DNA of 12,699 nt, from positions 1 through 12,699 of the forward strand of contig DAIDJH010000018.1 in assembly GCA_027451425.1 (NCBI GenBank), in the 5' to 3' direction. Position numbers and translations under genes: made by a program. Position 1 is the stretch's first letter. Each line of letters opens with the position of its first letter. Positions 7,484 through 12,699 of this stretch are shown here, piece by piece. The notes beneath the pieces are model-generated. The model did not search any database and was not told the DNA's origin. It was given only the letters and a program-made list of their open reading frames with translations. The stretch is from Bdellovibrionales bacterium. GTDB taxonomy: Bacteria; Bdellovibrionota; Bdellovibrionia; Bdellovibrionales; UBA1609.

Positions 7484-8276
7484 AGCTCTTTTTGAAAGGC
7501 TCCCCGCGCACGGGGGGCGACGTTTTCGCGAAGTCATCGTTTTTGTCCACCACTACGGCGGCAATCGGCACAGCTTTCACCGTCAAATCGAAGTTGTAAA
7601 CGAACTCGGTTTTGATGCCGTCACGTTCGATTTACCAGCAAGCAGCGTGAATCAACTGCCGCGAATACCGCTTAGCCGTGAATGGAGGTTCGGACTTCGT
7701 CATTTGTGGGCCGATAAAATCGAAGACGTTCTTGATACAATTGCCGATGAAAAATTTGTCTTCAGCTTTTCTTACGGTTCAAGCGCCGCCTTGATGGCCA
7801 TCGACCGACGACACGCGATCGACATTCGTGGTTGGATTTGTGACGGAGGCCCGTTCAAGTACATGCCCGTAGCCGTCGAGCATTTCGTAAATGAGGGGCT
7901 ATTCAATATTCCCCTTCTTGGGCGCGATCTCATCGCGCGAAATCCGCTGTTTCGCTTTCCGGTTTTTCGGCGCTCAATGGCCGCCATTGCCTCCGAGTTA
8001 TTTGGCCGCGCCCGTTACAATGAAGACGGTGCGCGTGCACTTCGCGCTTTGCCGAGAGGCTTTCCCGTCTTGAGTTTTCAGGCTGAGAACGACACGCTCG
8101 TGCAACCTCACATGATCGACGAATTTCTCGCAGCCGGCTTCGGTCATATTGATCTGCAGAAATCGCTTTTGCCGCACTCGCGCCATCTCACTGGAATGAA
8201 GGATGACGCCGACACATATAAATCTCTGCTTGAAGGATTTTTATTGGCGCGAGCCACTCCACTCGTCGCGAGCTAG
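7461..8276 (+). CDS. Alpha/beta hydrolase of unknown substrate
   Basis: A 271-residue protein with the features of an alpha/beta hydrolase, without signal peptide. FVHHYGGNRHSFHRQ (28-42) resembles the oxyanion-hole strand and loop. FSFSYGSSAAL (101-111) is the nucleophile elbow with Ser104, where the first Gly of GxSxG is Ser. QAENDTLVQPHM (207-218) carries the likely acid Asp211, and LLPHSRHL (236-243) carries the likely catalytic His (239 or 242). The triad thus appears complete, suggesting esterase, thioesterase or similar activity; nothing identifies the substrate. Its ATG lies 23 bases inside the end of the E1 gene in the +1 frame and has no obvious Shine-Dalgarno, so it is probably translationally coupled. 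That ties its expression to the E1 enzyme; a shared pathway is inference. Its stop overlaps that of the convergent gene. Confidence 0.85.
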   Translation: MPKIVHTKALFERLPAHGGRRFREVIVFVHHYGGNRHSFHRQIEVVNELGFDAVTFDLPASSVNQLPRIPLSREWRFGLRHLWADKIEDVLDTIADEKFVFSFSYGSSAALMAIDRRHAIDIRGWICDGGPFKYMPVAVEHFVNEGLFNIPLLGRDLIARNPLFRFPVFRRSMAAIASELFGRARYNEDGARALRALPRGFPVLSFQAENDTLVQPHMIDEFLAAGFGHIDLQKSLLPHSRHLTGMKDDADTYKSLLEGFLLARATPLVAS

Positions 8277-8905
8277 GGTGTCAGCGCTATAGGAGTTGAA
8301 CTCACCGATCGCGTTGGATGGGCGGCTGATGCCGCCTTTGAAGTTAGCGCCTGAGCTTTGACCTTTGCCGTGGGTACCACAGCCACCGCTAAAGCTTTCG
8401 GCATTGGTGATGGAGCCGCCGCGACTAACACCGCCGACGGCGTGACAGAAGCGGACGAAGCCTCGCCCGACGGGGCAAATGCCACTTTACCGCCCATATG
8501 CGCGGAACCCATGTCAACTTGATCTCCCACCATAATCGCATCGAAATCGACCGCCGGAGCGTCGTCATACTTAGCCAGAGAAAGTACCCTGCCCACGCTT
8601 ATATCGGATTGCACATGAATGAGGCGAATTTCACCGACCTTCATCACAAGGTCACTGAGCGTGCCGCCCTTGTACATGTCTTGTAGCGCCTGTCGACGGT
8701 CGATTGAAATAACCTCTCCACTTTTTAGACCATCGGATGAGCCTGCGTTTATGTAAATATCTTTTGGCGGTTGTTCGCCATTTCGCATCGCAAGAGGCCT
8801 ATGCACCGCAAATACAAAAATATTTTTGGCGTGCGAGGCGGTTGAGCTGAAGGTGATAATCGCGGATGCGATGAAAATAACTTTTAATTGGGCCCGTAAC
8901 GGCAT
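8273..8905 (-). CDS. Small exported protein with FlgT-C-like beta domain, function unknown
   Basis: A 210-residue protein I do not recognise as a named family. Residues 1-26 form a typical Sec signal peptide, with cleavage expected after ASHA. Residues 48-132 carry a pattern seen in small beta domains such as the FlgT C-terminal domain: INAGSSDGLKSGEVISI (52-68), then VGEIRLIHVQSDISVGRVLS (90-109) and MVGDQVDM (125-132). Residues 140-210 are rich in Ala, Ser, Pro and Val and look unstructured. The ATG at 8905 is preceded by GGAAGGG five bases upstream, a good ribosome site. It lies 208 bases downstream of fliW on the same strand, so a periplasmic role tied to the flagellum is possible but only suggested by context and the weak FlgT likeness. 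Confidence 0.75.
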   Translation of the reverse strand: MPLRAQLKVIFIASAIITFSSTASHAKNIFVFAVHRPLAMRNGEQPPKDIYINAGSSDGLKSGEVISIDRRQALQDMYKGGTLSDLVMKVGEIRLIHVQSDISVGRVLSLAKYDDAPAVDFDAIMVGDQVDMGSAHMGGKVAFAPSGEASSASVTPSAVLVAAAPSPMPKALAVAVVPTAKVKAQALTSKAASAAHPTRSVSSTPIALTP

Positions 8906-8981
8906 AAAAAACCCTTCCGTGGAACCAAAGACGCGCGCACTGTGCGTGGCTCTGGGGTTTTGGCCGTCCTGGCAAGTTTTT

Positions 8982-9000
8982 CATCGACATCACGTCGATG
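8982..9000 (-). other. Perfect inverted repeat (hairpin 1 downstream of fliW)
   Basis: CATCGAC and GTCGATG form a perfect 7-bp stem around a 5-base loop. On the minus strand it lies about 115 bases after the fliW stop, 77 bases before the next gene, and is followed by AAAAAC rather than a T-run. It is therefore not a standard intrinsic terminator; an mRNA processing or stability element is possible. Confidence 0.5.
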
Positions 9001-9004
9001 TTTA

Positions 9005-9019
9005 AAGCCTTCATGGCTT
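9005..9019 (-). other. Second inverted repeat (hairpin 2 downstream of fliW)
   Basis: AAGCC and GGCTT form a perfect 5-bp stem with a 5-base loop, four bases from hairpin 1. The two would fold as tandem stem-loops in a fliW read-through transcript. The rest of the 8906-9113 gap shows no convincing promoter or gene. Confidence 0.35.
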
Positions 9020-9113
9020 CAATCACTATCACCAAGATGTTCGGAATGAGACGAAAGCAACTTAACTGGGCGAAGGTCAAACTCAATCAATTGAAAAGTC
9101 TTAGATAAGAAGC

Positions 9114-9632
9114 TTACAGTTCGGCTTCGCGCTGAATGCGAACAACACCGATAGTCTGTGCTTGTTCTTTAAAGGACGTATTTGGATTTTGCACCACACG
9201 TTGCTGAAGCCTCGAGAATATAGGCTCACGAATGGCCAGGGATGCATCTTGCAATACACACTGCCTGGCGATGCGCTTCTTCGCATTTACAACGATGGGC
9301 GCTTTTAAATTCGCAGTCATCTGCGTTGGGTCTGCGGGGATGGTGATAATCGTGAATCGACGGCCATCCCCTATAGACGTTAGCCCAAGTGCTTCGAGAT
9401 CGGACTTTGAAAGTTCAATGGAATAATCCGGCGAGAAAAGTTCAGGCTCAAGCACCGGAAATGCGATTTCTGGATTTTCGCAGCTCTGTAGCCACGCAAA
9501 AATGTCATCATTGGGGTCATCTAGAAGGACAAATGAACGCAAATGTCCAAACCCGAGCAAACCCTCGGAAAACTCCAATACATCTTCTTGCGTGATGGAC
9601 ACGTCCCCAAACCGTGTCGTTTGGATTGTCAT
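9114..9632 (-). CDS. fliW: FliW, flagellar assembly factor and CsrA antagonist
   Basis: FliW binds CsrA and stops it repressing translation, and also binds flagellin, so flagellin level is sensed and its synthesis adjusted (shown in Bacillus subtilis and Campylobacter). This 172-residue protein has the family's blocks: FSEGLLGFGHLRSFVLL (21-37), LQSCENPEIAFPVLEPELF (48-66), TIITIPADP (93-101), and NLKAPIVVNAKKRIARQCVL (107-126). It is somewhat longer than the usual 130-150 residues because of a C-terminal tail of about 45 residues. The ATG at 9632 follows GGGGGGAG at a short spacing of three bases. The gene sits 84 bases downstream of csrA, the partner it is expected to control, and in the same direction as flgL and flgK, a grouping found in many bacteria. 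Confidence 0.95.
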   Translation of the reverse strand: MTIQTTRFGDVSITQEDVLEFSEGLLGFGHLRSFVLLDDPNDDIFAWLQSCENPEIAFPVLEPELFSPDYSIELSKSDLEALGLTSIGDGRRFTIITIPADPTQMTANLKAPIVVNAKKRIARQCVLQDASLAIREPIFSRLQQRVVQNPNTSFKEQAQTIGVVRIQREAEL

Positions 9633-9647
9633 TCACTCCCCCCACTA

Positions 9648-9664
9648 TTAAGGATAGCCCTTAA
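9648..9664 (-). other. Inverted repeat just upstream of the fliW ribosome site
   Basis: TTAAGG and CCTTAA pair perfectly around a 5-base loop, ending four bases before the G-rich ribosome site of fliW. It could be an operator or a leader hairpin. The 64 bases between it and csrA hold a TTGACT but no matching -10, so no promoter is called. Confidence 0.35.
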
Positions 9665-9716
9665 AACTATGACACCGCAAGCCTAATTGTAGGGAAAAAG
9701 TCAATCAAAACGCGTG

Positions 9717-10013
9717 CTATTTGCCGCTACCGGCTTTGGCCGAGATCGAGAGCTCAGATTTGGGAGTGACCCCGTCAGATAAAGCGTCTGCTTTCAATAA
9801 CTTAGACACCGCACGAGTTGCATCAGGCCGAGCCTGGGAGGCGTCTTCGTTTTGCTTTTTAATCGCCTGGTAAACTTCTTCGCGATAGATACGGGTCTCT
9901 TTGGGGGCTTCAATCCCAAGGCGCACCTGCTTACCACGGATCTTCTCTATCCGAATCTTAATGTTATCGTCGATAGTTATACATTCGCCAAGTTTGCGTG
10001 TGAGAACCAACAT
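9717..10013 (-). CDS. csrA: CsrA, post-transcriptional RNA-binding regulator with long C-terminal tail
   Basis: CsrA dimers bind GGA motifs in mRNA leaders, commonly covering the ribosome site. Residues 1-55 are a clear match: MLVLTRKLGE (1-10, with Leu4 and Arg6), GKQVRLGIEAPKE (27-39) and YREEVYQAI (43-51, with the RNA-contacting Arg44). Position 15, Gly in the common xIGD motif, is Asp here. The protein has 98 residues against 60-75 in most family members; residues 56-98 are an unusual polar Ala/Ser/Lys-rich tail with no recognised motif. AAGGAGA eight bases before the ATG is a strong Shine-Dalgarno. It is 96 bases downstream of flgL and followed by fliW, its expected antagonist. The leader carries three GGA sites, so autoregulation is likely. 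Confidence 0.95.
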   Translation of the reverse strand: MLVLTRKLGECITIDDNIKIRIEKIRGKQVRLGIEAPKETRIYREEVYQAIKKQNEDASQARPDATRAVSKLLKADALSDGVTPKSELSISAKAGSGK

Positions 10014-10021
10014 TGAAAGGT

Positions 10022-10036
10022 CTCCTTCAACATCCT
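10022..10036 (-). promoter_or_regulatory. Two GGA sites over the csrA ribosome site (putative CsrA binding)
   Basis: The leader mRNA reads UAGGAUGUUGAAGGAG, ending eight bases before the csrA ATG. The first GGA sits in ACUAGGAUGU, which matches most of the CsrA consensus RUACARGGAUGU. The second GGA is inside the Shine-Dalgarno. The GGA trinucleotides begin 10 bases apart. Bound CsrA would block initiation. Confidence 0.5.
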
Positions 10037-10062
10037 AGTCAAAGACTATTCATTGACCTTAA

Positions 10063-10078
10063 CGGCAGCATCCTGCCG
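10063..10078 (-). promoter_or_regulatory. Hairpin with GGA loop in csrA leader (putative CsrA binding)
   Basis: On the minus strand CGGCA and UGCCG close a hexaloop GGAUGC, the geometry preferred by CsrA (GGA in the loop of a short stem); G and C at the loop ends could add one pair. It lies 32 bases after the flgL stop and 50 bases before the csrA ATG. No T-run follows, so it is a poor intrinsic terminator for flgL. Confidence 0.5.
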
Positions 10079-10109
10079 GGACTTTAGCTATTCGTTGATA
10101 GGCAAAATG

Positions 10110-11204
10110 TCAAGCTTGCACAAAGTCCATAAGACTTTTTTGCATAAGCCGGCCTGAAGTCTGCAATGTTGCTTGTAACGCGCTTTGCGCCTTGTTGATT
10201 TGACTTATGACATGAAAAACGTCGGCGTCTTCAAGTTGCGAAATTGTCGACTTGTCGTCAACCAATTGCGACTGCATCGAGTTGAGCGTGTTATTGATTG
10301 CTGTCACACGCGAGCCTAGCGCCGATCGCGCGACAATCACCTGCTGTAAGGCGCCATCGAGATTATCCATCGATTCTTGTACGCCATCTCTGTCGTTGGC
10401 CATGAGCGCAATTTGAAATTTCTTAAGGGCGCCGAGCACGTTAACTCCACGAGGAGTGGTTTCGTCACCGCTTTCATTTGGCGCGACGTTGTCACTTATC
10501 CGAAGCGACGCCGGAGCACGCTCAAGACCACCGGACGAACCACCAGAGTCTTGTGTTTGACCGAAGTCATCGGGATGCTTTGTCTCTTGCGTTTTCAACT
10601 GCTCAAGCGTGCGCGCCTGAGCGAGCGATCGAAAATTGAGTCCATCCGACGAAAGGCCCTTACCAAGAAGTGCGACCGAACCCGGCATGTTCATCGAAAG
10701 AAATGTGTCCTTGTCGATGTGCACCTTCATTTCGCCGTCATCACCGTTGTAGTTGCCGTTCTGATCGAAGGGCGGATGAACAGTTTTGAAACCACCAAAA
10801 ATAAACCGATCACCCAATCTTCTGTTGGCGATTTGAATGGCCTCAGCGTAAAGCTGCGAAACTTCGGCAGCCACCGCTTTTCGAGTTTCAGGGTTCGCGC
10901 TAGCATCATTGGCCTGGCTGATTGCAAGCTCTTTGGCGCGCACCAAAACGTTGTCCAAATCTCCGAGAGACTGCTCGGAGTAATCGAGAAAGCTCTTTGC
11001 GTAGTTTAGATTTTTCACGAACTGTTTGTTTGACTGTTCTTCGGTGCGCGCGCCAAGCACCTGACTGGCCGCAACAGGATCATCCGACGGTTTTGTGATC
11101 CGCTTTTGCGTTGCCGCTTGATTTTGGTAAAGATCGAGATCGGAGCGATTGCGTGCAATTGCCCGATTCACCTGATCAAATGCCATTTTATCCGCGACTC
11201 TCAT
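10110..11204 (-). CDS. flgL: FlgL, hook-filament junction protein 2
   Basis: FlgL (HAP3) joins the hook, via FlgK, to the flagellin filament; it is exported through the flagellar type III apparatus. Of 364 residues, the N-terminal flagellin-like helices carry RITKPSDDPVAASQVL (35-50), and FIFGGF (134-139) is the usual FlgL turn. The C-terminal helix block ISQLEDADVFHVISQINKAQ (321-340) continues with SALQATLQTSGRLM (341-354). It is longer than E. coli FlgL (317) because of a middle part with a polar, Gly/Ser/Thr-rich stretch at about 200-255, probably a surface loop. The ATG at 11204 follows AGGGTGAG; another ATG five bases upstream is out of frame and meets TGA at once. The gap to the flgK stop is 19 bases, so flgK-flgL are one transcription unit. 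Confidence 0.95.
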   Translation of the reverse strand: MRVADKMAFDQVNRAIARNRSDLDLYQNQAATQKRITKPSDDPVAASQVLGARTEEQSNKQFVKNLNYAKSFLDYSEQSLGDLDNVLVRAKELAISQANDASANPETRKAVAAEVSQLYAEAIQIANRRLGDRFIFGGFKTVHPPFDQNGNYNGDDGEMKVHIDKDTFLSMNMPGSVALLGKGLSSDGLNFRSLAQARTLEQLKTQETKHPDDFGQTQDSGGSSGGLERAPASLRISDNVAPNESGDETTPRGVNVLGALKKFQIALMANDRDGVQESMDNLDGALQQVIVARSALGSRVTAINNTLNSMQSQLVDDKSTISQLEDADVFHVISQINKAQSALQATLQTSGRLMQKSLMDFVQA

Positions 11205-11223
11205 TTCATTCTCACCCTACAAA

Positions 11224-12648
11224 CTACATGGACTTCAAGCTCATCACCGTATTCATCATTTCATCGGCGACCTTAATCAACCGCGCCGACGCCTCGAACG
11301 TTTTTTGATATTCGATCATCTTGGCTGTCTCCTCATCGAGACTGACCCCGCTAATGCTCTCACGAATATTCTTCAACTGATCCACGATGTCTTTTTGCGA
11401 CGTTTTATCAGAATTCGCACGCCCGGTCGTGACGCCAACGTCTCCCACTATATTGTTATAAAAACCGTCATACGTGCTTTGGCCGTGATCCATTTTGTTT
11501 TGATACTGAAGCGATGAGATAATGTTGGCGATTCGGTTGTCACCCGGCGCATTCGGTTCGGCGGCCGCTACAATTCTCCCTGGATCTTCGAGAATGGCCC
11601 GATTAACCGCGATTCGCGATGCGGCGCCCGCCTTGTCACCGACCGAAAAAAAATTGAGCCCCGGGCGACTCATGCGATCGTAACCTGACGTATGAATTTT
11701 GTTTATTTCGGTAGCGACGTTATAAGCGAGATCATCAATTTTATCGAGCGTCTTGTTGATGTATTTATCACGGACGCTGAGCAATCCCCCCAAATAACCG
11801 CCTTTGATTCGGTCAGTGATTCGCATCGGAGTGCCATTGGCTGTCGACTTGTAATAAATATCGACGTCGCCCTCTCGCTTACCGTCTCTCTCTTCTGAAG
11901 GGGCGGCAATCAAATCGCGTTGCTCAGACCCGGATACGAGAATCGCTTGATTCGCAGCTGTTACGGTGAGCTCGCCGCTTTTGCTTTCAGCATAACGGAT
12001 GTCTATTTTTTGGCTCAGTTCTTTAATGAGCTGATCACGGCGATCGCGTTCGTCATTTGCCGTGACCCCGTTGATTTCAACCGAAGCGATTCTTTGATTG
12101 AGCGATGCGATTTCACGCGTGATCCCGTTAATCGATGCGACTTCGCTGTGCACTTCAAAATCCGCTTCACCTTGAATCTTGTGGAGTTGCCCGCTCACGC
12201 GGCGAAAATCTTTGGCTAAAAATTCACCCGACTGCTTGACTTGGTCGCGAAGAGCGAGATTTTCAGGGTTATTCGACACCTCACGAAAGGCGTTGAAGAA
12301 ATCACCCATGTATTTGTTCAACCCTTTGTCAGTTTGCTCGTTGAAAACCTGTTCCACCCGCGCCATCAAGCTGGCACGCGCCTGCTTATCGCCAAGGGTG
12401 TTGCCCTCCTGTTCGAGCTGTTTTTCGATAAAAGGATTGTTGATGCGAACAATTTGTGTCGCGCGCGCACCATTGCCTATACGAAGATTACCCTCGCCGG
12501 TCGGCTCGGCCGTTTGCAGCTCCACCCTTTGACGGGAAAAACCCTCAACGTTTTTACTGGCAATGTTATGGCTAACCGTCTGAAGAGCCGTTTGGCTATT
12601 CATCATGGCCCGCTTGCCGGTATCCATCATCGCCCAAATTCGAGACAT
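11224..12648 (-). CDS. flgK: FlgK, hook-associated protein 1
   Basis: FlgK (HAP1) is the first junction zone on the hook, below FlgL and the filament, and is secreted by the flagellar export apparatus. The 474-residue protein has the conserved ends: ALQTVSHNIASKNVEGFSRQ (21-40), the FlgK form of the rod/hook signature, and near the C-terminus GVSLDEETAKMIEYQKTFEA followed by SARLIKVADEMMNTVMSL. It is shorter than E. coli FlgK (547), mainly in the variable middle. There is a D1-like part with NGVTANDERDRRDQLIKELS, a feature common in FlgK. The ATG at 12648 is preceded by GGAGA nine bases upstream, directly adjoining a GGA-loop hairpin. A chaperone gene such as flgN would be expected beyond the right edge but cannot be seen. 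Confidence 0.96.
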   Translation of the reverse strand: MSRIWAMMDTGKRAMMNSQTALQTVSHNIASKNVEGFSRQRVELQTAEPTGEGNLRIGNGARATQIVRINNPFIEKQLEQEGNTLGDKQARASLMARVEQVFNEQTDKGLNKYMGDFFNAFREVSNNPENLALRDQVKQSGEFLAKDFRRVSGQLHKIQGEADFEVHSEVASINGITREIASLNQRIASVEINGVTANDERDRRDQLIKELSQKIDIRYAESKSGELTVTAANQAILVSGSEQRDLIAAPSEERDGKREGDVDIYYKSTANGTPMRITDRIKGGYLGGLLSVRDKYINKTLDKIDDLAYNVATEINKIHTSGYDRMSRPGLNFFSVGDKAGAASRIAVNRAILEDPGRIVAAAEPNAPGDNRIANIISSLQYQNKMDHGQSTYDGFYNNIVGDVGVTTGRANSDKTSQKDIVDQLKNIRESISGVSLDEETAKMIEYQKTFEASARLIKVADEMMNTVMSLKSM

Positions 12649-12656
12649 CTTGTCGT

Positions 12657-12681
12657 TCTCCGAAGTTCGTCCATGAACTTC
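12657..12681 (-). promoter_or_regulatory. flgK leader hairpin with GGA hexaloop plus Shine-Dalgarno (putative CsrA site)
   Basis: The leader mRNA forms a perfect 7-bp stem GAAGUUC/GAACUUC around the hexaloop AUGGAC, immediately followed by the flgK ribosome site GGAGA. One GGA is thus in a hairpin loop and a second in the Shine-Dalgarno, starting 11 bases apart. This is the arrangement of known CsrA-repressed leaders. That CsrA binds here is inference. Confidence 0.55.
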
Positions 12682-12699
12682 TTCGCTATTAAACCTCTT

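Noticed and set aside
7056..7586. 176-codon minus-strand ORF across the E1-hydrolase junction
   Set aside because: Antisense to two well-supported genes, Arg-rich composition typical of a shadow frame, no domain.
8799..9086. 95-codon minus-strand ORF covering the fliW downstream gap
   Set aside because: It runs through the two hairpins and into the real gene in another frame, has no ribosome site and resembles no family I know; the signal-peptide protein starting at 8905 has a good ribosome site and is preferred.
10063..10078. Reading the GGA hairpin as an intrinsic terminator of flgL
   Set aside because: The stem is short and is followed by UUAAGG, not a U-run; a regulatory role in the csrA leader fits better.
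12686..12691. Tandem stops TAA TAG on the minus strand before flgK, as the end of an upstream gene such as flgN
   Set aside because: Only about three codons before the stops are inside the window, so the frame cannot be identified.
1..12699. tRNA, rRNA, CRISPR repeats, insertion sequences, prophage or defence genes
   Set aside because: No cloverleaf or rRNA-like sequence, no regularly spaced direct repeats, no transposase or integrase motifs and no terminal inverted repeats were seen; the window is filled by housekeeping, metabolic and flagellar genes.

Overview
The window reads as a chromosomal segment of a flagellated Gram-negative bacterium. A Bdellovibrionota-type (Bdellovibrio-like) host is my best guess. 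It rests on the csrA-fliW-flgL-flgK flagellar block, the style of the TonB-family protein and the divergent homodimeric E1 enzyme, and it is inference, not proof. The window is gene-dense: twelve protein genes (one cut by the left edge), no RNA genes, no mobile elements, no CRISPR, and no gene-free gap longer than about 210 bases.

Left block (1-3614, all minus strand, read right to left): a PP2C Ser/Thr phosphatase, a membrane-anchored M23 (LytM) peptidoglycan endopeptidase, ftsW and murG. Gaps are 37-39 bases, and ftsW and murG overlap (TAATG). This looks like one cell-wall and division operon. It carries the ftsW-murG core of the classical dcw cluster, but the genes upstream of ftsW are a phosphatase and an M23 peptidase instead of mraY-murD.

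Middle block (3688-8276, plus strand, divergent from the first): a TonB-family energy transducer, a 939-residue thiamine-diphosphate enzyme of the homodimeric pyruvate dehydrogenase E1 (AceE)/transketolase superfamily, and an alpha/beta hydrolase whose ORF overlaps the E1 gene by 23 bases. No E2 or E3 genes are present, so the E1 is an orphan here. Its ThDP motif looks part transketolase, part AceE.

Right block (8273-12699, minus strand): flgK, flgL, csrA, fliW and then a small exported protein, read right to left. It encodes the two hook-filament junction proteins, the RNA-binding regulator CsrA and its protein antagonist FliW. The last gene meets the hydrolase tail to tail; their stop codons share one CTAG.

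The most interesting non-coding signals are RNA-level. A perfect 7-bp stem with GGA in its hexaloop abuts the flgK Shine-Dalgarno. The csrA leader holds a second GGA-loop hairpin plus two more GGA sites, one close to the CsrA consensus. Together they suggest that CsrA represses flgK and its own gene in this cluster, with FliW encoded next door to relieve it.
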